DNA of 5,909 nucleotides from Pseudomonadota bacterium (GTDB taxonomy: Bacteria; Pseudomonadota; Alphaproteobacteria; Rhizobiales; Xanthobacteraceae): assembly GCA_023390695.1 (NCBI GenBank), contig JAEWCJ010000270.1, forward strand, positions 1 to 5,909, given 5' to 3'. Of this stretch, positions 1-5,875 are shown piece after piece. The number at the start of each line of letters is the position of its first letter. Positions within the stretch are counted from its first letter, which is position 1. Under the pieces are notes generated by a model. The model had not been told where the DNA came from, did no database searches, and saw only the letters and a list, made by a program, of their open reading frames with translations. A program made the translations under genes and the position numbers.

Positions 1-18
1 GGCGCCTACCCGCCCCAT

Positions 19-891
19 TTAGAGGCCGGCGCCGACAACGGCGCCGTAAAGGCGCCCGGTGCCGCCGAGAATGAGGATGACCATCACCGCGGCGGAGCGC
101 TCGAACTCGAACACGCCGAGCGTGACATAGGCGGTGGTCTGCACGAACAGCGCGCCCGCGACCCCGGCAATGGCGGCGGCGATGGTGTAGGCGACGACGA
201 GATGCCGGTGCACCGGCGCGCCGATGGCGTGCATGCGGCGGACATTCTCGCGAATGCCGGTCAGCGCTTCGCCGAACGGCGAATACACGATGCGCCGCAC
301 GATCATGAAGACGACGAACAGGACGCCGAGCGCGTAGAGATAGGTGGTCTTGCCGTAGAGATCGTATTCGAAGACGCCGAACAGCGGCGCGATCACCATG
401 CCGGGAAGGCCGTCATAGCCGCCGGTAATGTCGGAGCGCCAGTTGCCGATCTCCATGAGGATGACGCCGGTGGCCAGCGTCAGCATCAGCAGCGTGAGGC
501 CGCGATAGCGGAGCAGGACCCATCCCGACAGGAATCCGGCGAGGCCGGCGACGGCGGCGGCCACGAAGAGACTCGAGATCGGCTCGTTCCAGCCGGCGCG
601 GGTGACCAGCAGGCCGACGGTGTAGGCCCCGAGGCCGTAGAAGGCCGCATGGCCGAGGGTGACGATGCCGGCATAGCCCAGGATCAGGTCGAGCGAGAGC
701 GCGAACATGATCATGATCAGGACCTGCGTCCCGAAGGTCATCCGGTCGGGCAGCAGGAAGAAGGCGGCCAGCGCCAGGATCCAGGGCAAAAGCTCGGCGA
801 GCTTGAAGCGGTGGCGGTTGACCAGGAAGTCGACCTTGTGCTCGGCGACGGCGCCCGCGCGCTCCGGTGTCTGCATCTTATTCTCGGCCAT
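19..891 (-). CDS. LivM-type ABC transporter permease, C-terminally shortened
   Basis: Inner-membrane permease of a branched-chain-amino-acid-family (HAAT) ABC importer, partner of the LivH-type permease encoded just upstream. Of 290 residues, the first 30 or so are hydrophilic and probably cytoplasmic; hydrophobic segments follow at about 33-48, 53-95, 106-127, 130-150, 183-200, 230-251 and 262-290. Family signatures seen: GYAGIVTLGHAAFYGLGAY (72-90), TGGYDGLPG (156-164), the cytoplasmic EAA-like loop that docks on the ATPase (about 204-227, SPFGEAL...GAPV), and GGTGRLYGAVVGA (276-288). LivM proteins normally run some 40-50 residues past the last motif through a final membrane segment; this one ends two residues later (TAA at 21-19). 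That could be a genuine truncation, a frameshift or a sequence-end error. The ATG at 891 overlaps the livH-type stop by 14 bp, which suggests translational coupling; an ATG at 876 (Met6), just after that stop, is an alternative start. Family call is firm, integrity is doubtful. Confidence 0.88.
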   Translation of the reverse strand: MAENKMQTPERAGAVAEHKVDFLVNRHRFKLAELLPWILALAAFFLLPDRMTFGTQVLIMIMFALSLDLILGYAGIVTLGHAAFYGLGAYTVGLLVTRAGWNEPISSLFVAAAVAGLAGFLSGWVLLRYRGLTLLMLTLATGVILMEIGNWRSDITGGYDGLPGMVIAPLFGVFEYDLYGKTTYLYALGVLFVVFMIVRRIVYSPFGEALTGIRENVRRMHAIGAPVHRHLVVAYTIAAAIAGVAGALFVQTTAYVTLGVFEFERSAAVMVILILGGTGRLYGAVVGAGL

Positions 892-1741
892 AGAGACCTG
901 CCGGTTTGATCAGCAGCACCGCCATCGCGATGGCATAGATGAAGAAGCCCCCCGCCTCGGCGTAGAGATATTTGCCGGTGGTGTCGAAAATGCCGAGCAC
1001 GAGGGCGGCGACCAGCGTGCCCTTCACGCTGCCGAGACCGCCCACCGAAACGACCAGCAGGAACAGGACGAGATAGACCAGGGCGAAGCTTGGCGACAGG
1101 CCGAGCAGGTGGATGGCGAGGCCGCCGCCGAGCGCGGCGAGGCCGCTGCCGATGGCGAAGGTCAGCGTGAACAGCAGGTCGACATTGATGCCGACCGATT
1201 GCGCCATGCGGCGGTTGTCGACCGCCGCGCGGATCTTCGCGCCGATGGTGGTGCGCTCGAAGCCGTACCAGAGCGCGATCACCAGCAGGAAGCCGATGAC
1301 GATCAGGAAGGCGCGATAGGTGGGCACCGTGCGCAGGCCGATATCGATGTGGCCGGCGAGCCAGTCCGGCAACTTGATGTGCTGCGGGATCGGGCCGAAG
1401 AAATAGGTCGCCGTCGCAATCGCCATGAAGGCGAGGCCGATGGTCAGCAGCACCTGATCGAGCTCGCCCGCCTTGTAGAGGCGCGCGTAAAGCACACGCT
1501 CGAATACGACGCTGACGGCGGCGATGATGAAGAATGTCAGCACCAGCGCTCCGACGAACGGAACGCCGAAATAGCGCATCGCGGTCAAGACGACATAACC
1601 GCCGGCCATGGCGAAGGCGCCATGTGCGAGGTTCACAAAGCCCATCAGGCCCATCGTGACGGAGAGGCCTACGGACACGATGAACAGGAACATGGCGTAA
1701 GCCAATCCGTCCACCAAGATACTGGCAATCGACCCGATCAA
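878..1741 (-). CDS. LivH-type ABC transporter permease
   Basis: Inner-membrane permease that should pair with the LivM-type protein to form the channel of a HAAT-family importer. The 287-residue length is normal for LivH. Visible signatures: the N-terminal MGLMGFVNLAHGAFAMAGG (30-48), the EAA-like ATPase-docking loop at about 161-187 (FERTTIGAKIRAAVDN...GINV), VSVGGLGSVKGTLVAA (231-246) and the typical hydrophobic tail ending in LLIKPAGLYGRE (276-287). About eight hydrophobic segments are visible. The start is a TTG at 1741-1739; no ATG, GTG or other TTG occurs further upstream in frame, and the next ATG (codon 17) would cut into the first membrane segment. The ribosome binding site is poor (GGGGA placed very close to the start), so this permease is probably translated much less than the binding protein upstream. 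The gene follows the binding-protein gene by 94 bp and overlaps the LivM-type gene by 14 bp. Substrate is not deducible from the permease. Confidence 0.93.
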   Translation of the reverse strand: MIGSIASILVDGLAYAMFLFIVSVGLSVTMGLMGFVNLAHGAFAMAGGYVVLTAMRYFGVPFVGALVLTFFIIAAVSVVFERVLYARLYKAGELDQVLLTIGLAFMAIATATYFFGPIPQHIKLPDWLAGHIDIGLRTVPTYRAFLIVIGFLLVIALWYGFERTTIGAKIRAAVDNRRMAQSVGINVDLLFTLTFAIGSGLAALGGGLAIHLLGLSPSFALVYLVLFLLVVSVGGLGSVKGTLVAALVLGIFDTTGKYLYAEAGGFFIYAIAMAVLLIKPAGLYGRE

Positions 1742-1775
1742 GTCCCCAAATCCCGCGTTCGAGTCCCGATAACAA

Positions 1776-1802
1776 GTCGCCGCGGAGGATATCCGCGGCG
1801 AC
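1776..1802 (-). promoter_or_regulatory. Perfect hairpin between binding-protein and permease genes
   Basis: Arms GTCGCCGCGGA (1776-1786) and TCCGCGGCGAC (1792-1802) are perfect reverse complements of 11 bp around a 5-nt loop. It lies in the 94-bp gap (1742-1835) after the binding-protein stop and before the livH-type start. In the direction of transcription the stem is followed by TTGTTAT, which is only moderately U-rich, so it fits a leaky terminator or a 3'-end stabiliser better than a full stop. In binding-protein importers such a hairpin is commonly linked to making much more binding protein than permease, and the weak TTG start downstream fits that reading. The structure is seen directly; the role is inferred. 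Confidence 0.7.
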
Positions 1803-1835
1803 CAAGTCTCCCAGACGTCGGTCTGTTATAGCAGC

Positions 1836-3044
1836 CTATTGGCCGCCGCAACGCCCGACTTTGAGTTCCTTACACTGGTCTTTGACCTGGGCGACGGTGC
1901 CGAGGATCTTGTGACCCAGCGAGCCGTCAGGCTTCTTGATCACTTCCATCGCGTGCTCGTCCTGGATCACATCGCGGGTGGCCGGATCGATGGCGATCGG
2001 ACCACGCGGGCCATTGCCCTTGTAGTTCTTCAAGGTGTCGACAACCTTGTCGCCGTTGCTGAAGTCGCCCTTCAGCTTCTTGATGGTGTCGAAGATGGCC
2101 GCCATCGTGTCCCAGCCCTGCGCGGACATGAAGTCGGGAATGAAATTCTTGCCGTATTCGGCTTCCCAAGCCTTCAGGAACGCCTTGTTCGCAGGATTGT
2201 CGAGATCGCGCGAATAGGAGCTCATCACGATCGCGCCGACCGCAGCCTCGCCCATTTGCGGGAGCTTGTTGTCCGGCGCGACGTCCATCGGGCCGATCAG
2301 CTTGATGCCGGCCTGCTTCAGTCCGACTTCGCCGTAATACTTCACGACCGCAGAGGCGTGCGAGCCCGACGGAATGAAGACATAGAAGCAGTCAGGCTTG
2401 GCATCCTTCACGCGCGTGAAGAACGGCGTCATGTCCGGCACCTGCGCCGGGTTGCCCATCGGGATCGACTCGATGACCTTGCCGCCATTCTTCTCGAAGC
2501 CGGTCTTGAAGGCTTCGGTCGAGTCTTTTCCGGGTGGGAAGTCGGTGTAGCCCATCGCCGCGGTCTTGCAGCCGAGATCCTTGGCCGCGTACTGGCCCAT
2601 CGGGTAGGCCGGGTGCCACATGCTGAAGGAGAAGCGGACGATGTAGGGCGACAGGCCCGGAATCCACGCGGTGCCGGCATTGGCGATGGCCATCGGCTTC
2701 TTCGCCTGCGTCAGCACCGGCGCGATGGCGATGGCTGACGGCGAGAACACGACGCCGGCAATGATGTCGACCTTGTCGCGGGTGATCAGTTCGGTCGCAA
2801 CGGTCTTCGCGTTGGCACCCGAGGGCGGACCTTCGTCGCGCTTGATGATCTCGACCTTGTAAGGCGCAATGTCCTTGGCGTGCAGTTTCACATACAGGTC
2901 GAACGCCTTGTCGATCTGCGTGCCGAGATCGGCATTCACGCCCGAATAGGGCAGCATGACGCCGATTTTGACGGTTTGAGCCTGCGCCGCGCTGCTCATC
3001 ACGAGCGCAAGAGCAGCCAGGCCGGCTAGGTGAAATCGCTTCAT
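1836..3044 (-). CDS. Periplasmic solute-binding protein, LivK/Peripla_BP_6 type
   Basis: Periplasmic receptor that captures the substrate and delivers it to the LivH/LivM-type channel. The 402 residues begin with a Sec signal peptide (MKRF, hydrophobic core at about 6-18, then SSAAQA) with likely cleavage after Ala22 (AQA|QT); the mature protein starts with the family's usual strand VKIGVMLPYSG (25-35). The rest reads as a type I periplasmic-binding fold: KRDEGPPSGANAKTVATEL (68-86), a ligand-lobe segment VDIIAGVVFSPSAIAIAPV (92-110), and FSMWHPAYPMGQY (140-152) in the region that often contributes ligand contacts. Four cysteines (159, 219, 391, 399) remain in the mature protein, two of them in the C-terminal tail DQCKELKVGRCGGQ, so disulfides are possible. 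There is no lipobox, so it should be soluble in the periplasm. The start is secured by GGGAGGAG six bases upstream. The ligand is unknown: this family includes receptors for amino acids, aromatic acids and amides. Confidence 0.94.
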   Translation of the reverse strand: MKRFHLAGLAALALVMSSAAQAQTVKIGVMLPYSGVNADLGTQIDKAFDLYVKLHAKDIAPYKVEIIKRDEGPPSGANAKTVATELITRDKVDIIAGVVFSPSAIAIAPVLTQAKKPMAIANAGTAWIPGLSPYIVRFSFSMWHPAYPMGQYAAKDLGCKTAAMGYTDFPPGKDSTEAFKTGFEKNGGKVIESIPMGNPAQVPDMTPFFTRVKDAKPDCFYVFIPSGSHASAVVKYYGEVGLKQAGIKLIGPMDVAPDNKLPQMGEAAVGAIVMSSYSRDLDNPANKAFLKAWEAEYGKNFIPDFMSAQGWDTMAAIFDTIKKLKGDFSNGDKVVDTLKNYKGNGPRGPIAIDPATRDVIQDEHAMEVIKKPDGSLGHKILGTVAQVKDQCKELKVGRCGGQ

Positions 3045-3050
3045 CTACTT

Positions 3051-3058
3051 CTCCTCCC
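3051..3058 (-). promoter_or_regulatory. Strong ribosome binding site of the binding-protein gene
   Basis: On the minus strand the sequence GGGAGGAG lies 6 nt before the ATG at 3044. It is a near-ideal Shine-Dalgarno match and fixes the start of the binding-protein gene. Its strength contrasts with the TTG start and poor site of the downstream permease gene, as expected for a receptor made in excess. Confidence 0.9.
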
Positions 3059-3069
3059 AAGAGAATGCT

Positions 3070-3081
3070 GTACTGCAGTAC
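3070..3081. promoter_or_regulatory. Perfect 12-bp palindrome, candidate operator
   Basis: GTACTGCAGTAC is an exact self-complementary 12-mer centred about 31 bp upstream of the binding-protein ATG and 11 bp beyond its ribosome binding site. Its flanks read TGTATC on one side and TGT on the other on opposite strands, so the symmetry stops at the 12-mer. The position fits a repressor site overlapping the leftward promoter or the start of its transcript. The palindrome is seen directly; the operator role and the type of regulator are inferred and unproven. Confidence 0.45.
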
Positions 3082-3205
3082 GATACAAAGTGGGACCCAG
3101 GTGACCATGTCGACGGGACAGGGCCCAATACAGCCGGGCTGGTTTTATGACATTTCGGCGGTATTGGCGAGATTGTTATCCGTCGCACCCTGCGCTCTTG
3201 GTCGC

Positions 3206-3226
3206 ATTTCCGTTCGCAAATCGAAC
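3206..3226. repeat. Overlapping inverted repeats, candidate regulator site
   Basis: Two symmetrical elements overlap. GTTCG-CAAAT-CGAAC (3212-3226) has perfect 5-bp arms around a 5-nt spacer, and ATTTCCGTTCGCAAAT (3206-3221) is an imperfect 16-bp dyad with ATTT/AAAT outer and CG/CG inner pairs. They lie near the middle of the divergent region, where a regulator acting on both units could bind. Short dyads arise by chance, so the functional call is weak. Confidence 0.3.
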
Positions 3227-3249
3227 ATCCCTGCGTGTGCGAGCGCTCC

Positions 3250-3265
3250 CACGTTCTCCGACGTG
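3250..3265. repeat. CACGT-N6-ACGTG inverted repeat
   Basis: Perfect 5-bp arms CACGT (3250-3254) and ACGTG (3261-3265) around a 6-nt spacer. It lies upstream of the AT-rich patch that probably contains the rightward promoter, a position suited to an activator. The symmetry is visible; function is a guess. Confidence 0.27.
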
Positions 3266-3296
3266 CTTGCCAGCGATCTTATGAGCGCATGAGACA

Positions 3297-3335
3297 TTTG
3301 CTAAATTTATATTTCTGATACCCCCTATTTTCTGC
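3297..3335 (+). promoter_or_regulatory. AT-rich patch, probable rightward promoter area
   Basis: This is the only clearly AT-rich segment in an otherwise GC-rich window, with TATATT at 3308-3313 matching five of six bases of a sigma-70 -10 box. No good -35 hexamer is seen at 16-18 bp upstream, so the promoter may depend on an activator or use another holoenzyme. If TATATT is the -10 box, the mRNA leader before the GTG start would be about 75 nt. Confidence 0.35.
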
Positions 3336-3382
3336 ATGAATGCAGCCGCCACTGCCTGCGACATCACTGTCGGGACAAGCCC

Positions 3383-3387
3383 GGAGG
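3383..3387 (+). promoter_or_regulatory. Ribosome binding site deciding the GTG start
   Basis: GGAGG lies 5 nt before the GTG at 3393. The in-frame ATG at 3336 has only a C/T-rich stretch upstream and no Shine-Dalgarno match, and the 19 residues it would add are low-complexity and precede the normal family N terminus. The start of the FAD oxidoreductase is therefore placed at 3393. Confidence 0.8.
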
Positions 3388-3392
3388 ACAAC

Positions 3393-5012
3393 GTGAAGAC
3401 TCTCGAAAAAGACTACGATGGCATCATCATCGGCGCAGGCCAGCACGGTCTGGTGCTGGGCTCATATCTCGCAAAGGCGGGATTGAAAATTCTGCTGGTC
3501 GACCGGCGGCTGGATTATGGCGGCGGATTGTGCACCCGCGAAATGACCGCTCCGGGCTTCTATCACAACCTGCATTCCATCAATCACTTCCACATCAGCG
3601 AGACGCCCTGGTTCAAGGATCTGAACCTCGCCGAGAAGGTCACCTACATCACGCCCCGCTATGAACTGGGGCAGGCGCATCTCGACGGCACCGCGCTGGT
3701 GCTTGGCCGCGATCTTGAGGAGACGGTTGCCAATATCGCGCGCTTCTCCACGAAGGATGCCGAGACCTTCCGCAAATGGAATCGCAAGGCCGAGGAAATG
3801 ACGGCCAAGATTCTATTGCCGGAACGCTATTCCGATCCGCTGCCGAAAGATGAGCGCGAGGCGCTGCTCTCGCGCAGTGCATTGGGACGGGAATTCCTGG
3901 AGGTGACCAATCGGCAGCCGCTCGATGTGGTCGAGGAATTGTTTGAGAACGAGCATGTGCGCTTGCTGTTCCTGTTCAAGGTGTCGCTGTTCGGCACCTG
4001 GCTGACCGACACCATGTCGAAGACCAGTCCGATGGGCGCGGTGATCAGGGCTTTTGACCTTGAGAGCGGCTATCAGCTTTGCCAGGGCGGCTCGTTCAAT
4101 CTGGCGCGCGGCCTGATGGAGACGTTCATCGCCAGCGGCGGCACCTTCCAGCCACAGGTCGCGATCGACAAGATCGTGGTCGAGGGGGGGCGCGCCACCG
4201 GCATCGCGTTGAAGGATGGCCGCACCGTGCGCGCCAGGCAATTCGTCGCATCGACCATCGACGTGCACCAGACGCTGGAGGACCTGCTGGGCCGCGCGCA
4301 ATTGCCGCAAGCCTTTGCCGACAAGCTCGACAAGTTCGAGTACACAGCCTGGACGCTTTATGGCCTGCATCTCGCACTGCATGAAAGCCCGCGTTTCGCG
4401 GCGGAAAAATTCGATCCCAATATCAACCGCGCCATGAAATGGAGCCTCGGTGCGGAAACGATGGAAGATCTGTATTCGGCGCATATGGACGTGCAGGCGG
4501 GGCGCGTGCCGAAGGTCATCCAGTTCGGCTCGGGTCCGCTGAGCCTGCTCGATCCGACGCAGGCGCCGCCCGGAAAGCACACCACCTATGCCTGGCACGT
4601 CATGCCGGAATTCAAGGACATGCCGGCGAAGGAGTACGAGACCTTCAAGGAGGAGTTCGCCGAGAAGATCGTGGAGACCTTCGCGCGCTATTGCCCGAAC
4701 ATGACGCGCGACAACGTGATCGGGCAGTATGTCTACACGGCGCGCGAATATGTGGCCGAACTTCCGAATATGCGCGGTGGCGACATCTTCATGGGCGCGT
4801 TCAACGCCGAGCAGGTGATGTACAACCACTTCGGCTATCGCACGCCGGTGAAGAACCTCTACATGGCCGGCTCCGCCTGTCATCCCGGCGGCGGCATTTC
4901 CGGCGGTGCCGGCTACATCTCGGCGGGGCTGATCGCGGAAGACCTCGATCTGAAACCCTGGTGGACGCCCTGGAATGCGCGCAAGGCCATCGATGCCTTG
5001 CCGACAAAGTGA
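3393..5012 (+). CDS. FAD-dependent oxidoreductase, phytoene-desaturase/PYROXD2-like
   Basis: Predicted soluble flavoenzyme of the CrtI/amine-oxidase superfamily (COG1233 type), which removes hydrogen from C-C or C-N bonds using FAD. Residues are numbered from the GTG start (539 aa, normal for the family). The N-terminal Rossmann motif is YDGIIIGAGQHG (8-19, GxGxxG at 14-19) with Asp37 ending the second strand, followed by the GGG turn (43-45). A histidine-rich stretch (His58, 61, 65, 67) comes next. The C-terminal FAD signature is NLYMAGSACHPGGGISGGAG (488-507), continuing into the helix that ends IAEDL; the tail is tryptophan-rich (KPWWTPW, 521-527). An ATG at 3336 would add 19 residues but lacks a ribosome site. 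It is the first gene of a two-gene unit with the SDR 8 bp downstream and is divergent from the importer. A carotenoid role is unlikely because no other carotenoid genes are present; the likelier job is catabolic oxidation of an imported compound. The substrate is unknown. Confidence 0.9.
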   Translation: MKTLEKDYDGIIIGAGQHGLVLGSYLAKAGLKILLVDRRLDYGGGLCTREMTAPGFYHNLHSINHFHISETPWFKDLNLAEKVTYITPRYELGQAHLDGTALVLGRDLEETVANIARFSTKDAETFRKWNRKAEEMTAKILLPERYSDPLPKDEREALLSRSALGREFLEVTNRQPLDVVEELFENEHVRLLFLFKVSLFGTWLTDTMSKTSPMGAVIRAFDLESGYQLCQGGSFNLARGLMETFIASGGTFQPQVAIDKIVVEGGRATGIALKDGRTVRARQFVASTIDVHQTLEDLLGRAQLPQAFADKLDKFEYTAWTLYGLHLALHESPRFAAEKFDPNINRAMKWSLGAETMEDLYSAHMDVQAGRVPKVIQFGSGPLSLLDPTQAPPGKHTTYAWHVMPEFKDMPAKEYETFKEEFAEKIVETFARYCPNMTRDNVIGQYVYTAREYVAELPNMRGGDIFMGAFNAEQVMYNHFGYRTPVKNLYMAGSACHPGGGISGGAGYISAGLIAEDLDLKPWWTPWNARKAIDALPTK

Positions 5013-5020
5013 GTGCCCGC

Positions 5021-5818
5021 ATGAACATTCAACAGTCTTCCAATCCCGAGAATCTCGTCTTCCCGACACTGGCCGGCCGCGTCGTGATCATCACCGGCGC
5101 CGGGCAGGGCATTGGCCGCGTCTTCGCCAAGGCCTTCGCGAAGTCCGGCGCTATTCCGGTGATCGCCGAACGCAACATGAAGAACGCGGAGGCGGTCGCG
5201 CAGGAAATCATGGCCGAGAACGGCCAGGCTTTCGCGATCGAGACCGACGTGGCGGATCCGGCCTCGGTTCAGAACATGGCGGCGGAGGTCGATGCGCGCT
5301 TCAAGCGCATCGACATTCTGGTCAACAATGCCGGGCTGTTCTCGACCCTGCAGATGCGCCCGTTCGACCAGATCCCGCTGGAGGAATGGGAGCGGGTGCT
5401 GCGCGTCAACGTCACCGGGCCCTTCCTGTGCGCCTGCGCGGTGCTGCCGGCGATGAAGCGCGCCAAGTGGGGCCGCATCGTCAACATCGCCTCGGCGGCG
5501 GTGCCGCTCGGGCGGCCGAATTACCTGCACTACATCACCTCGAAATCCGCCCTGCAGGGAATGACGTTCTCGATGGCGCGCGAATTGGGGCCGGAGGGCA
5601 TTTCGGTCAACGCGCTGCTGCCGGGGGCGACCTTCACCGAGGTCGAGCGCCAGACGGTGACCCCGCAGCAGAAGGAGCGGATCATCGGCCTGCAATGCAT
5701 TCCGCGGCCGGAAACCCCGCAGGATCTGGTCGGGACCGTGCTGTTCCTGTCCTCGGACGCGACCGGCTTTCTGACCGGCCAGTCGGTGGTGGTGGACGGC
5801 GGCGCCACCCATCGCTAA
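5021..5818 (+). CDS. Classical short-chain dehydrogenase/reductase (SDR)
   Basis: Cytoplasmic NAD(P)(H)-dependent oxidoreductase acting on an alcohol/ketone pair. The 265 residues have every classical SDR element: TGAGQGIG (25-32) for the cofactor, Asp76 (TDV), NNAG (102-105), Asn130, catalytic Ser158 and the YxxxK pair Tyr171/Lys175, then PGA (201-203) and the C-terminal VDGG (258-261). Acidic Glu50 near the end of the second strand suggests NAD(H) over NADP(H), an inference only. The N terminus has about 18 residues before the first strand, slightly longer than usual. The ATG at 5021 is 8 bp after the FAD-enzyme stop; an in-frame GTG at 5009 overlaps that stop as GTGA and would add four residues. 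Neither has a strong ribosome site, so translation is probably coupled to the upstream gene. The gene ends 28 bp before the terminator stem, so it is last in its operon. It probably acts on the same pathway as the FAD enzyme; the substrate is not deducible. Confidence 0.94.
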   Translation: MNIQQSSNPENLVFPTLAGRVVIITGAGQGIGRVFAKAFAKSGAIPVIAERNMKNAEAVAQEIMAENGQAFAIETDVADPASVQNMAAEVDARFKRIDILVNNAGLFSTLQMRPFDQIPLEEWERVLRVNVTGPFLCACAVLPAMKRAKWGRIVNIASAAVPLGRPNYLHYITSKSALQGMTFSMARELGPEGISVNALLPGATFTEVERQTVTPQQKERIIGLQCIPRPETPQDLVGTVLFLSSDATGFLTGQSVVVDGGATHR

Positions 5819-5846
5819 CAGGGGTTTTTTAGGTATCAAGGTAGTG

Positions 5847-5875
5847 GCCGGGAGCCTCGCAGCTCCCGGCTTTTT
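5847..5875 (+). terminator. Rho-independent terminator of the oxidoreductase-SDR operon
   Basis: GCCGGGAGC (5847-5855) and GCTCCCGGC (5862-5870) form a perfect 9-bp GC-rich stem with a 6-nt loop CTCGCA, followed directly by five T (5871-5875). On the opposite strand no T-run follows the stem, so it works for rightward transcription only. It closes the two-gene operon. Confidence 0.93.

Larger units (their letters stand above)
3045..3392. other. Divergent intergenic control region
   Basis: A stretch of 348 bp between the divergent starts at 3044 (minus) and 3393 (plus) with no convincing gene. Short frames here have no ribosome binding site or recognisable protein. From left to right it holds the binding-protein ribosome site (3051-3058), a perfect palindrome (3070-3081), a short inverted repeat CAGCC-G-GGCTG (3131-3141), overlapping inverted repeats at 3206-3226, another at 3250-3265, an AT-rich patch (3297-3335) and the GGAGG site at 3383-3387. 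Promoters for both units must lie here, because both units begin at this region, but I could not pick out clean -35/-10 pairs. The regulator is not encoded in the window. Confidence 0.75.

Noticed and set aside
738..1831. Long open frames on both strands overlapping the LivH-type gene
   Set aside because: They are Arg- and Ala-rich or Gln/Asp-rich shadow translations of high-GC coding DNA, while the LivH frame has a complete set of family motifs and membrane segments.
1839..2738. Plus-strand frame of 299 codons opposite the binding-protein gene
   Set aside because: No ribosome site or recognised motifs; the opposite strand encodes a complete signal-peptide-bearing binding protein.
3065..3391. 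Small open frames (about 70-75 codons) within the divergent control region
   Set aside because: Neither has a convincing ribosome site, and their translations show no domain, signal peptide or membrane segment I trust; the region is better explained as regulatory DNA.
3393..5012. Carotenoid biosynthesis role for the phytoene-desaturase-like enzyme
   Set aside because: No phytoene synthase or other carotenoid gene is present, and the context (importer, SDR) and PYROXD2-like character fit a non-carotenoid oxidoreductase better.
4439..5020. Apparent N-terminal extension fused to the SDR in the same frame (459 codons in total)
   Set aside because: The upstream part runs out of frame inside the FAD-enzyme gene and has no recognisable domain; the SDR fold begins normally after the ATG at 5021.
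3813..5069. Long open frame (418 codons) on the minus strand opposite the FAD enzyme
   Set aside because: It is the mirror of a GC-rich coding sequence. Its translation is rich in Arg, His, Leu and Glu without family motifs, and the plus-strand frame has clear FAD signatures at both ends.
5807..5830. T6 run just after the SDR stop as a first terminator
   Set aside because: The only stem available is about 4 bp (ACCC/GGGT) across the stop codon, too weak; the 9-bp hairpin at 5847-5870 with its T-tract is the real terminator.
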